DNA of 64,000 bases from Vulcanimicrobium alpinum (GTDB lineage: Bacteria; Vulcanimicrobiota; Vulcanimicrobiia; Vulcanimicrobiales; Vulcanimicrobiaceae), in assembly GCF_027923555.1 (NCBI RefSeq), contig NZ_AP025523.1, positions 1,612,001-1,676,000 of the forward strand, read 5' to 3'. The position numbers and the translations under genes were made by a program. Position 1 is the stretch's first letter. Each line of letters begins with the position of its first letter. This document shows, in pieces, positions 24,764 to 32,526 of this stretch. The notes beneath the pieces are model-generated. The model saw only the letters and a list, made by a program, of their open reading frames with translations. It was not told where the DNA came from and made no database searches.

Positions 24764-24832
24764 TCCGCCTGCCCTTCGGCCCGGACGCAAACCGGCGCCT
24801 CCCGCGGCCGGGTAAGGGCCGGTGCGGCCGCG

Positions 24833-24838
24833 TAGAGT
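24833..24838 (+). promoter_or_regulatory. candidate -10 box for a leaderless GNAT transcript
   Basis: TAGAGT is followed by GGGCG and then the ATG at 24844. The block is almost identical to the one before the M3 peptidase (TAGAGC-GGGTG-ATG). Confidence 0.4.
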
Positions 24839-24843
24839 GGGCG

Positions 24844-25394
24844 ATGGAGACGGCGCGGCTTCTCTTGCGGGCTCTGCGAACGGACGATGCCCCGGCGCTG
24901 CTGGCATATCGGTCCGACCCGGCCGTGATGCGCTACCAAGGCTGGGAGCCATCGTCGCTTGACGACGCTCGTGCCTTCATCGCCGCGCGTGGGGTGAGGG
25001 GGCGCGCGGTGCGGCGTGGACGCAGTACGGAATCGTCCTGCGCGGCGCGGGCACGCTGATCGGCGACGTCGGTTTCCGCGTCGCCGAGGATCGGCGGGTC
25101 GGCGAACTCGGGATCACCCTGGCGCCGGCGCATCAAGGCCGCGGCTTGGCGACCGAGGCGCTGCGTGCGGTCCTCGGCGGGGCCTTCGGTGCGCGCGGGA
25201 TGCATCGCGTGACCGCGTCGATCGATCCGCGCAATGCGGCCTCGCTCGCGCTCTTCGAGCGGCTGGGCTTTCGGCGCGAGGCGCATCACCGCGAGTCGCT
25301 GTGGCTCGGCGGAGCCTGGGTCGACGACGTCATCGTCGCGATCCTCGGGCGCGAGTGGCGGCGGGGTCACGGCCAACGCGTCCGGACGCGATAG
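24844..25394 (+). pseudogene. GNAT acetyltransferase, frameshifted
   Basis: The first frame reads METARLLLRALRTDDAPALL and LDDARAFIAARG. A second frame continues with AAWTQYGIVLRGAGTLIGDV, GELGITLAPAHQGRGLATEA and LFERLGFRREAHHRESLW, ending at 25394. Together they form a complete RimJ/RimL-type acetyltransferase, with the acetyl-CoA loop QGRGLAT in the second part. The break is at the run of four G at 24991-24994; a fifth G restores one frame. All motifs are conserved, so recent loss or a sequencing indel is more likely than old decay. Confidence 0.85.
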
Positions 25395-25536
25395 GTCATT
25401 CGACGGCTGGCCAGCGCGGGAGGTTGCGGCTACGACACGTGGCCCATGCGCGGGGACGGTCAACCCCTGCGGCGGCACGAACAGCGCGGCATCACCATTC
25501 GACCGACTGCCCCCGCAAGGAGTTCATAGCACGCCG

Positions 25537-26967
25537 ATGCCTACCGACCTGCGCGACTTTCTCATGCTCTCGTATCGAGAGCTCGAAGAGCGAAATCTGG
25601 AGGTCAAACAACAGCGCAGCGACCGCGTAGCGCCCGACAAGATCCAGGAGATGCGGCTCAAGTACCTCGCCGACGAGCCGCGGATCAAGGCGGTGACCGT
25701 GCTCTTCAGCGACCTGGAAGGCCGCCTGCACATGCTCGACTACGACAAGAAGTTCTTGGTGAAGTCGAGCGACAACCTCACCTTCGACGGCTCGTCGATC
25801 CGCGGTTTCACGCCGCAGCGCGAGAGCGACCTTCGCCTTGCGATCGACTGGGGTGCGTTCTACTGGGCGCCGTCCGACATCTTCGGCCCCGGCAAGATCC
25901 TGGTCTTCGGTGAAGTCCTGGACAAAGACGGCTCGCAGTTCACCGCCGACATTCGCGGCGTGCTCAAGGCTTATTCCAACGACCAGTTTGCGAAGAACGG
26001 CTACACGCTCAACGCCGCGAACGAGATCGAGGGCTTCGTCTTTCAAGGCCTCGACGCGGAACAGCGGTATCACGAGACCGGCAAGTTCGAGTACGTCAAC
26101 ACCGGGGGCTACTACCATTCGCTCCCGGGCGATCCGTTGCGGCAGTTCATCGACACCGTGGCGGAAGTGCAGCGCGCGATGGGCTTCCAGAACGAGAAGG
26201 ACCATCCGGAAGTCGCGCCGTCGCAGTTCGAAATCAACTACTCGTACGGCGAAGTCGTCGCGGCGGCCGACACGATCCAGCTCTACAAGCTCATCTGTCG
26301 CCAGGTGGCGCACAAGATGGGGATGACGGCGAGCTTTCTGCCCAAACCGGTCGTCGGCGTCAACGGCAACGGCATGCACACGAATATCTCGGTCTCCAAG
26401 GACGGGAAGAACCTGTTCTGGGAGGAGCGCGGCAACGAGAACCTCAGCGAGTTCGCGTGGACCTTCGCGGACCGCATCCTCACCGCGGGCAACGATATCT
26501 GCCTGCTGCTGAACTCGAGCGTGAACGCGTTCCGCCGGCTCGACCCGCACTTCGAAGCGCCCAATCAGATCAAGGTGTCGGCAACCGATCGCGGGTCGAT
26601 GGTGCGCGTGCCGATCGGCAACGAGCGCAGCTCACGCTTGGAAGTGCGCTCGGTCGCGCCCGACGCGAACCCGTACATGGTGATGCTCTCGGTCTTCAAG
26701 ACCGGACTCGACGGGAAGGTCTCGGACGTCGCGAACCTGCGTCAGGCCGAGCGCTATCTGCCCGACAACATCTACGACGCGCTCGCTGATTTCCGCAACG
26801 CGGAATGGACGTCCACGCTGCTCGGCGCTGACGTCAAGGAACGCTACGCCGATCTCAAGCAGGGCAGCGCCGATCGGTGCGCGCGCCAGCTCGGCACCTT
26901 CGTGAAGGCACAAGAAGTGCAGTACCACCACGAAGTGTACAACCAGTACCTCTGGAACCTGTTCTAG
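25537..26967 (+). CDS. glnA: glutamine synthetase (type I-like)
   Basis: A 476-aa enzyme that would make glutamine from glutamate, ammonia and ATP. After an unusual N-terminal region of about 50 residues (SYRELEERNLEVKQQRSDRV) come the beta-grasp domain (NLTFDGSSIRGFTPQRESD) and the catalytic domain, with VNGNGMHTNISVSKDGKN near residue 275, ERSSRLEVRSVAPDANPYM, and NIYDALADFRNAEW, where the Tyr lies close to the position adenylylated in GlnA of enteric bacteria. AAGGAG lies 14 bases before the ATG. A clear terminator follows. No riboswitch or nitrogen-regulator site is recognised upstream. Confidence 0.92.
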   Translation: MPTDLRDFLMLSYRELEERNLEVKQQRSDRVAPDKIQEMRLKYLADEPRIKAVTVLFSDLEGRLHMLDYDKKFLVKSSDNLTFDGSSIRGFTPQRESDLRLAIDWGAFYWAPSDIFGPGKILVFGEVLDKDGSQFTADIRGVLKAYSNDQFAKNGYTLNAANEIEGFVFQGLDAEQRYHETGKFEYVNTGGYYHSLPGDPLRQFIDTVAEVQRAMGFQNEKDHPEVAPSQFEINYSYGEVVAAADTIQLYKLICRQVAHKMGMTASFLPKPVVGVNGNGMHTNISVSKDGKNLFWEERGNENLSEFAWTFADRILTAGNDICLLLNSSVNAFRRLDPHFEAPNQIKVSATDRGSMVRVPIGNERSSRLEVRSVAPDANPYMVMLSVFKTGLDGKVSDVANLRQAERYLPDNIYDALADFRNAEWTSTLLGADVKERYADLKQGSADRCARQLGTFVKAQEVQYHHEVYNQYLWNLF

Positions 26968-26973
26968 TCACGC

Positions 26974-27004
26974 CGCGTCACGCTGACACCCTCAGCGTGA
27001 CGCG
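26974..27004 (+). terminator. terminator-like hairpin after glnA
   Basis: A perfect 13-base stem CGCGTCACGCTGA / TCAGCGTGACGCG with a 5-base loop begins 6 bases after the glnA stop. No T-run follows on either strand. It also lies at the 3' end of the convergent cupin gene and may serve both. The TCAGCGTGACG arm recurs at the end of the inverted repeat at 3766-3791. Confidence 0.8.
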
Positions 27005-27009
27005 CTCGC

Positions 27010-27390
27010 TCAGCCTTCGTTGCGGATGTAGGCGTCGGAGCCGTTCAGCCAGTCTTCGCGCGGCGGCGAGAAGATGTCGATGTCGATCGTATCTTCGAGC
27101 GCGGTCGCCGAATGCGGCTCGTGCGGGGGGATCACGAGGACCTCGCCGGCCCGTACGATCACTTCGCGCTTTTGATCGTCGCCGAGCCTGAACTGCAGCG
27201 CGCCCGCGATGATATGCGTGATCTGCTCGTTGTGGTGCGCATGCTTGGGGACGTGATCGCCCTTCGCGAAGCGGACCTCGGCGATCATCATCGACGTGCC
27301 GGTGATCATCCGGCGCGTGAGATTGCCTTTGAGAGGCTCGGCCTTCATGTCGTCCCAACGGTAGTGCGTCGCGCCAGGCGTGTCGATCAT
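27010..27390 (-). CDS. small cupin-domain protein
   Basis: A 126-aa single-domain cupin. Motif 1 is DHVPKHAHHNEQITHIIAG with three metal-binding His and Glu residues, and motif 2 is LVIPPHEPHSATALEDT with further His residues. Such small cupins can be dioxygenases, isomerases or sugar-sensing proteins; the ligand is not evident. The ATG at 27390 is preceded by GGAG. Convergent with glnA. Confidence 0.85.
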   Translation of the reverse strand: MIDTPGATHYRWDDMKAEPLKGNLTRRMITGTSMMIAEVRFAKGDHVPKHAHHNEQITHIIAGALQFRLGDDQKREVIVRAGEVLVIPPHEPHSATALEDTIDIDIFSPPREDWLNGSDAYIRNEG

Positions 27391-27504
27391 CGGCGATCTC
27401 CGTGCAAATGCGGGCGAAGAATCTTGCGCGCGTCCGCCCCCGCGGCCTGCCGGAGACCGGGCGCGGCGAAGGAGTGATCCGCACTTCTCGGGCAAGTCCG
27501 TAGC

Positions 27505-27747
27505 GTGCCGCGCAATGAGGGAACCGAATCGTCGTGGGACGAGCGACTGCTGCCGCTGCTCTCGAGCGAGTGGCAGCGCGTCGACGCGCTCGCCGCGCGG
27601 CTGCGCGCGCCCTCGCACACGGTGCTCGCGCGGTTGAAGGACATGATGCGCCGCAATCTGGTCGAGCGGCGGATCGTGAACGATACGACGAAGATGTTCG
27701 CCGGGCGCCCGCAGCAGCGGGCAGAATTTCGGCGGACGCTCGGCTAA
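27505..27747 (+). CDS. small winged-helix DNA-binding protein
   Basis: An 80-aa protein from a GTG. Residues SEWQRVDALAARLRAPSHTV and LARLKDMMRRNLVERRIVND form the helix-turn-helix and wing of a MarR/GntR-like winged helix, with no room for a ligand domain. It lies between the divergent cupin gene and the convergent DNA glycosylase, whose stop it overlaps by 4 bases. Its small size makes it uncertain, but the fold pattern is good. Confidence 0.6.
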   Translation: MPRNEGTESSWDERLLPLLSSEWQRVDALAARLRAPSHTVLARLKDMMRRNLVERRIVNDTTKMFAGRPQQRAEFRRTLG

Positions 27748-28646
27748 CCGTCGCGATCGCCCGACGCCGCGTCACCCAGCATGCGCGCCCAATCCGGACC
27801 GAGCAGTCGCGAGAGGGCGCGGTCGGCGAGGACCTTGCCTCCGGTCTGACAGGCCGGACAGTAGTTGGTTTCGTTGTCCGCGTAGCGGATGCGCTGTACC
27901 GGTGTGCCGCAGGCGGGGCACGGCGCGCCGTATTTCCCGTGCACCGCCATCTCGGGACGGAACGCGGTGACCTTCGTAGGGAAGCGGGTCGCAGCTTCGG
28001 TTTGGAGACGGTGCGTCCAGGTCTCGAGCGTCCTCCGCGTCGCGTCGTAAAGGCGTTGCCACTGCGCGTCGTCGAGGCTGCGCGTCAGGGCGATCGGCGA
28101 GAGGTGCGCTGCGTGGAGAATCTCGTCGGCGTAGGCGTTGCCGATCCCGCTGATGGTGCGGGGATCGGTGAGGGCGCGCTTGAGCGTGCGATTCTCCGCG
28201 GCCAGCGCGGCGCGGAACGGATCGGGTCCGGTTTCGAACACCTCGATGCCGCCCGGATCGAGTTCATGCAACGCGTGCTCGCCGTCGACGACGTGAAGCG
28301 ATGCGCGCCGCTTCGTTCCGGCTTCCGTGAGCACGAGCGTGCCGTTCGAAAAGTCGAAGGCGGCGAGCGCGTTGCGCCCCCGGAGCCCGGCACCGCGCGC
28401 TTTCCACTGCAGCCGTCCCGCGATCATCAGGTGGATGACGAGCCACACGTCGCCGTCGAGACCGATCGCGATCCGTTTGCCGACGCGGCGCAGCTCGCGC
28501 ACGGTACGCCCCGTGACTGCGGAGAGCGGCGGCTCGACCGTTCGCAGAAGAAACGGCCCGTTCAATCGCATCTCTTCGAGCCGTTCTCCGACGATCCGCT
28601 GCCGCAGCGCGTGGAGGTAGGCTTCGACGTCGGGAAGTTCCGGCAC
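27744..28646 (-). CDS. Fpg/Nei-family DNA glycosylase
   Basis: A 300-aa base-excision-repair enzyme. The GTG start at 28646 gives VPELPDVEAYL, so removal of the first residue exposes the catalytic Pro, followed by the conserved Glu region. Also present are the helix-two-turn-helix segment LTDPRTISGIGNAYADEILH and a C-terminal zinc finger with CPACGTPVQR and NYCPACQTGG. These enzymes excise oxidised bases and cleave the strand. LPDVEAYL differs slightly from the classical Fpg PELPEVE, so the base preference is open. Confidence 0.9.
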   Translation of the reverse strand: MPELPDVEAYLHALRQRIVGERLEEMRLNGPFLLRTVEPPLSAVTGRTVRELRRVGKRIAIGLDGDVWLVIHLMIAGRLQWKARGAGLRGRNALAAFDFSNGTLVLTEAGTKRRASLHVVDGEHALHELDPGGIEVFETGPDPFRAALAAENRTLKRALTDPRTISGIGNAYADEILHAAHLSPIALTRSLDDAQWQRLYDATRRTLETWTHRLQTEAATRFPTKVTAFRPEMAVHGKYGAPCPACGTPVQRIRYADNETNYCPACQTGGKVLADRALSRLLGPDWARMLGDAASGDRDG

Positions 28647-28895
28647 GGCGCTACGGCGCGGCGGGAGACACGTCGCGCATCGTGCGGCAGACGCGTGGAG
28701 GCGGGAGAGAACGCGGATGCGGCGGCGCGGGCACGCCGCGTCGCTTCTCGGTGGGGCGTCGCGAGCCCGGCCGGTCTGCACGGGCTCCGCTCATCCACGC
28801 GGTTCCTTGCTGCGGTGCGACCGGGCAGCGCGCGGCGGGTATCGGGCGCCCGTGCGCGCGAAGGACCTCCGCGCGACAGTCGCCCGGAAGGATGC
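28647..28895. other. 249-base intergenic region without a recognised feature
   Basis: This lies between the divergent DNA glycosylase and PhyH genes. It is very GC-rich. I see no credible gene, RNA or repeat here; it presumably holds the two promoters. Confidence 0.5.
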
Positions 28896-29304
28896 ATGGA
28901 ACTCACGCAGGCTCAACTCGACCAGTTCGATTGCGACGGTTTTTTGCGCTTCGAGAGGCTCTTCACGGCCGACGAAGTCGGCTTGCTCAAAGCCGAGATC
29001 GCCCGCACGTCCAGCGCGAACTCCGACGCGATCATCCGCGAGCGCACGGGATCGATCCGGACGGTGTACCGTTCGCACGAACCCGACGGGCCGACGTTCT
29101 CGCCCGCATTTCATCGGCTCGTAAGCACGCCGCGCTTTCTGCGACCCGCACAGCAAGTGCTACGCGACGACGAGCTCTACGTGTTCCATTGCAAGAGCAA
29201 TATCAAGACGGCGATCGACGGCACCGTGTGGATGTGGCATCAGGACTACGGCTATTGGCAGCACGACGGCGTCCCGCGCGATACGATGGCGACGTTCCTA
29301 GTCA
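28896..29304 (+). pseudogene. phytanoyl-CoA dioxygenase (PhyH)-like gene, 3' part missing
   Basis: The first about 136 codons encode a PhyH-family Fe(II)/2-oxoglutarate dioxygenase: FDCDGFLRFERLFTADEVGL, then FHRLVSTPRFLRPAQQVL, then LYVFHCKSNIKTAIDGTVW and MWHQDYGYWQHDG with the HxD iron site. The gene is cut at the left end of an IS256-type element; translation would run on through IS sequence to a stop at 29345. The second iron His and the 2-oxoglutarate Arg are missing and are not found beyond the element. The ATG has GGAAGG just upstream. Not functional as it stands. Confidence 0.88.
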
Positions 29305-30659
29305 AGTCCCAAATCTGCTGTAATTCCGGTTCGTCGATCGCGTAAGTTAGGCTGCTCGTCTGTCTCGTTTTACGGCGGCCGGCTTGGCCACCGTCGTTGC
29401 TTTCCATTCGAAGTATTCGGTCATGTCGAAGTAGGCTCGGCTTAACCATTCGTCGTTTTGCTCGGAGAGTAACGCGCCGACCATGCGAATCGCTGCGGCG
29501 TCGTTTGGGAAAATGCGAATGACTTTCTCCCGGCGACGAATCTCTTCATTGAGCCGCTCTTGCATGTTGCTCGTGCGCAGTCGCCGACGATATTTCTCCG
29601 GCAGCGGCAAGATCGCAAACATGTCTTCGAACGCTCCTTCCAAGCACACGCACGACTTGGGCGCTGTTTCTGCGAAGCGGGCCATGAATTCCGCATATCG
29701 ACGCTCGGCCTCTTTGCGATCAGTTGCGAGGAAGATCAGCCGAGCTGCAGCGGTTACGTTTTCGCGTTCTTTCTTGGGCGCGTGATCGAGCAAGTTCTTC
29801 ATCACGTGGAACTGGCAACGCTGCCACGTCGCGCCGACGAATTGCTTGGCGATCGCCTCGCGTAAGCCCGAGTGATTGTCGGAGACGGCAACGTCGACGC
29901 CGTGCAAGCCGCGTGCTTTGAGGCCGCGAAAGAACTCGTTCCACGTCGCAAAGCTCTCCGAATCGCCGATCGAAAGACCAAGGATCTCGCGGTATCCGTC
30001 AGCACGAATGCCGCTCGCGATGAGCAGCGCTTTGCTGACGACGCTCTTGTCGGTGCGCACCTTCGTGAAGAGCGCGTCAACGATGATGAACGGGTACGCC
30101 GCGTCGAGCCGACGATTCAAGAATCCCGCGACCGGCTCGTCAAGGGCCTTCGCGAGGCGACTGAACGTCGACTTCGAAAACGACGTCCCACACAGACCTT
30201 CGGTTATCCGCGTGACCTTCCGCGTCGAGACGCCGTTGACGACCATCTCCATCAGGCCCACGACAAAGGCTTGTTCGCTGCGGCGATAACGCTCAAAGAT
30301 GTCGGTTGAGAAGCTGCCGTCGCGCGTCTGCGGCACGCGCAGGACCAGCGATCCGACGCGGGTCGAGAGCTGTCGATCGCGATACCCATTTCGATAGCCC
30401 TCCCGTTCTTGACAGCGTTCGTACCGCTCGGCGCCCAGATGATCGAGCATCTGCGCCTCGAGCACTTGGTTCAAAATCGTTTCGACGAGCTTCCCGAGCG
30501 CCGCAGGTTGATCGAGCAACGCTGGAATCGCGTCGCGGGATAGGGTAAGATCGTAATCGGCCACCGTTCCGGTCCTTTCGATTGAAGTGTTGTCAACGTC
30601 AATCTTCGAACCGGAGCGGTGGCTACCCGCCCGCTGAATTTACATCAATTATAGGGACT
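29305..30659 (-). mobile_element. IS256-family (mutator-type) insertion sequence, about 1.36 kb
   Basis: The imperfect inverted ends both start AGTCCC: left AGTCCC-AAATCTGCTGTAA from 29305, right (read inward from 30659) AGTCCCTATAATTGATGTAA. The transposase gene fills the element on the minus strand. The flanks (TCCTAGTCA on the left, CTGCCCATC on the right) do not match, so no 8-9 base duplication is present. This fits an IS-mediated deletion or recombination after insertion. Confidence 0.75.
29347..30564 (-). CDS. IS256-family transposase
   Basis: A 405-aa mutator-type transposase, full length for the family. The N-terminal part has LGAERYERCQEREGYRNGYR and LVLRVPQTRDG. The DDE residues lie in PFIIVDALFTKVRTDK, GVDVAVSDNHSGLREAI and the C-terminal EEIRRREKVIRIFPND segment, with the C/H region WQRCQFHVMKNLL between them. 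The GTG start at 30564 gives VADYDLTLSRDAIPALL. It seems intact. Confidence 0.94.
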   Translation of the reverse strand: MADYDLTLSRDAIPALLDQPAALGKLVETILNQVLEAQMLDHLGAERYERCQEREGYRNGYRDRQLSTRVGSLVLRVPQTRDGSFSTDIFERYRRSEQAFVVGLMEMVVNGVSTRKVTRITEGLCGTSFSKSTFSRLAKALDEPVAGFLNRRLDAAYPFIIVDALFTKVRTDKSVVSKALLIASGIRADGYREILGLSIGDSESFATWNEFFRGLKARGLHGVDVAVSDNHSGLREAIAKQFVGATWQRCQFHVMKNLLDHAPKKERENVTAAARLIFLATDRKEAERRYAEFMARFAETAPKSCVCLEGAFEDMFAILPLPEKYRRRLRTSNMQERLNEEIRRREKVIRIFPNDAAAIRMVGALLSEQNDEWLSRAYFDMTEYFEWKATTVAKPAAVKRDRRAA

Positions 30660-30956
30660 CTGCCCATCGTCTTACGTTGCTTCGAGCGTATCGCGTTTTA
30701 CGAACGCAAAGCGCTTGTCGATCGGGAAACGTTGCTCATGGTCGCTTCCGGCCGCATCGTGATCATGTGGAATTGCCTCGAAAGGGTCGTCGCGATTCAC
30801 CGCGCGTCGCTTGGGCCGGGCATGTGGAAGAATTTCGAGAACCTGTACCACGTTACGATTCAGAATATGGCCGAGCAGAACGTCGACGCGCTCGGTGCTC
30901 TGCCGCGTTTGCGAGAAAAGCTCGGGTTGCCGGCCGAGAGCACCACGGGGGCGTAG
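30660..30956 (+). pseudogene. 3' remnant of an unrelated gene beyond the IS
   Basis: About 98 codons are open from the right IS end to a TAG at 30956: LPIVLRCFERIAFYERKALV, then MVASGRIVIMWNCLERVVAI, then PGMWKNFENLYHVTIQNM. The alpha-helical pattern recalls DUF4760-like proteins, but I am not sure. It shows no relation to PhyH, so the sequence right of the element is not the other half of the interrupted gene. Its own start has been lost; a TTG inside the IS could give a fusion. Confidence 0.55.
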
Positions 30957-31013
30957 CATCGCGACCTATTCCGTTGCCGATCGACGCATGCCGGCCGCCG
31001 TCGCCGCGTTCGC

Positions 31014-32447
31014 TCAGCGCGTGAGGTAGGGCCGCAGGCCGGCGACGCCGCCTTCGCGGCCGAAACCCGATTCCCGGTAGCCTCCGAAGGGCGAACTGGG
31101 ATCGAACTGGTTGAAGGTCGAGCACCACACCACGCCCGCGCGCAGGCGCTGCGCGACGTACATCGATTTTGCGCCCTTGTCCGTCCACACGCCCGCTGAG
31201 AGTCCGTACGGCGTGTTGTTCGCTTTCTCGATCGCTTCGTCGGCGGTGCGGAAGGTCATGATCGAGAGGACCGGTCCGAAGATCTCCTCGCGCGCGATCC
31301 GGTGCGACTGCGAGACGCCGGTGAAGAACGATGCGCGGAAGAAGAAGCCGCGTTCGGGGAGCGCGCACGACTGCTGGTGGAGCGTCGCACCCTCGGCGAC
31401 GCCGCTCGCGACGAATTCCGCGATCTTCGCGTGCTGCGCCGCGGAGTTGATCGCGCCGATGTCGGTGTTCTTGTCGAGCGGATCGCCGACGCGCAGCGCC
31501 TCGATCCGCGCGCGCAGGCGGTCGACGATCTCGTCGTGCACCGATTCCGCGACGAGCAGACGCGAACCGGCGCAGCAGACGTGACCCTGATTGAAGTAGA
31601 TGCCGTTGACCACGCCCTCGACCGCCTGATCGAGCGGCGCGTCGGCGAAGACGATGTTCGCCGCTTTTCCGCCGAGTTCGAGCGTCAGCCGCTTGGACGT
31701 CCCCGCGACCGTCTTTTGAATGATCTTTCCGACCTCGGTCGAGCCGGTGAACGCGATCTTGTCGACGCCGGGATGCGCAACGAGCGCCGCGCCGGTCGTG
31801 CCGTCTCCGGTGACGACGTTGACGACGCCCGGCGGCAGTTCGGCCTCTTCGCAGATCTGAGCAAGGACGAGCGCGGTGAGCGGCGTCGTCTCGGCCGGTT
31901 TGAGGACGACGGTGTTCCCGCACGCCAGCGCCGGTGCGATCTTCCAGGCCGCCATCAGCAGCGGGAAGTTCCATGGGACGATCGAGCCGACGACGCCGAC
32001 AGGTGCGGGCGCGCCGATCCCGGGCAGCGCGTAGCGCAGCTTGTCGGCCCAGCCCGCGTAATAGAAGAAGTGCGCCGCCGCCTGCACGACGTCGAAGTCG
32101 CGCGACTCTTTGATCGGCTTGCCGCCGTCTTTGGTCTCGAGGACGGCGAGTTCGCGCGAACGCTCGGTGATCGCGCGGGCGATCCGGTAGAGATACTTCG
32201 CCCGGTCCGCCGGGCGCATCGTCTTCCACACCCGCTCGTACGCGTCGCGCGCTGCGGCGACGGCGCGGTCGATGTCCTGCGGGCTCCCGGCCGCGACCTG
32301 GGCGAGCTCGGTTTCGTGCGCCGGATCGATCGTTACGAACGTCGCGCCGTCCGAGGACGGCGTCCATCGCCCGCCGATGAAGTGGTCGTAGCGCGCCGCG
32401 ATCCGAACCGGGGCGGTCTCGAGCGACGGCGCGTATGCCAGGGCCAT
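31014..32447 (-). CDS. NAD(P)-dependent aldehyde dehydrogenase
   Basis: A 477-aa ALDH-superfamily enzyme. It has the cofactor segment SIVPWNFPLLMAAWKIAPAL, the Rossmann loop IAFTGSTEVGK, the general base Glu in LTLELGGKAANIVFADA near residue 257 and the nucleophilic Cys in QGHVCCAGSRLLV near 291. The C-terminal EEIFGPVLSIMTF and SPFGGYRESGFGREGG are typical of betaine/retinal-type ALDHs that oxidise aldehydes to acids. The substrate is unknown. A deoC gene on the same strand starts 5.5 kb away; oxidation of its product acetaldehyde is only a possibility. Confidence 0.92.
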   Translation of the reverse strand: MALAYAPSLETAPVRIAARYDHFIGGRWTPSSDGATFVTIDPAHETELAQVAAGSPQDIDRAVAAARDAYERVWKTMRPADRAKYLYRIARAITERSRELAVLETKDGGKPIKESRDFDVVQAAAHFFYYAGWADKLRYALPGIGAPAPVGVVGSIVPWNFPLLMAAWKIAPALACGNTVVLKPAETTPLTALVLAQICEEAELPPGVVNVVTGDGTTGAALVAHPGVDKIAFTGSTEVGKIIQKTVAGTSKRLTLELGGKAANIVFADAPLDQAVEGVVNGIYFNQGHVCCAGSRLLVAESVHDEIVDRLRARIEALRVGDPLDKNTDIGAINSAAQHAKIAEFVASGVAEGATLHQQSCALPERGFFFRASFFTGVSQSHRIAREEIFGPVLSIMTFRTADEAIEKANNTPYGLSAGVWTDKGAKSMYVAQRLRAGVVWCSTFNQFDPSSPFGGYRESGFGREGGVAGLRPYLTR

Positions 32448-32526
32448 CCGGCAGCGTTCGCTCGGCCGGCGGCGCGCTCCCCGCGCTCAAGGGAGTCCGC
32501 CGCGCCGTCGCCAAGCGGCACGCCAG

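Noticed and set aside
25395-25536. Riboswitch or leader RNA before glnA
   Set aside because: No conserved glutamine-riboswitch or other leader motif could be recognised; only a Shine-Dalgarno-like AAGGAG is present.
6365-30659. Possible composite transposon bounded by IS elements
   Set aside because: The elements belong to different families (ISL3, IS256, IS5 type); no two copies of one IS flank a segment.
30582-30956. TTG-started protein of 124 aa running from inside the IS256-type element into the flank
   Set aside because: The first about 26 codons are IS end sequence; the real content is a truncated gene remnant.
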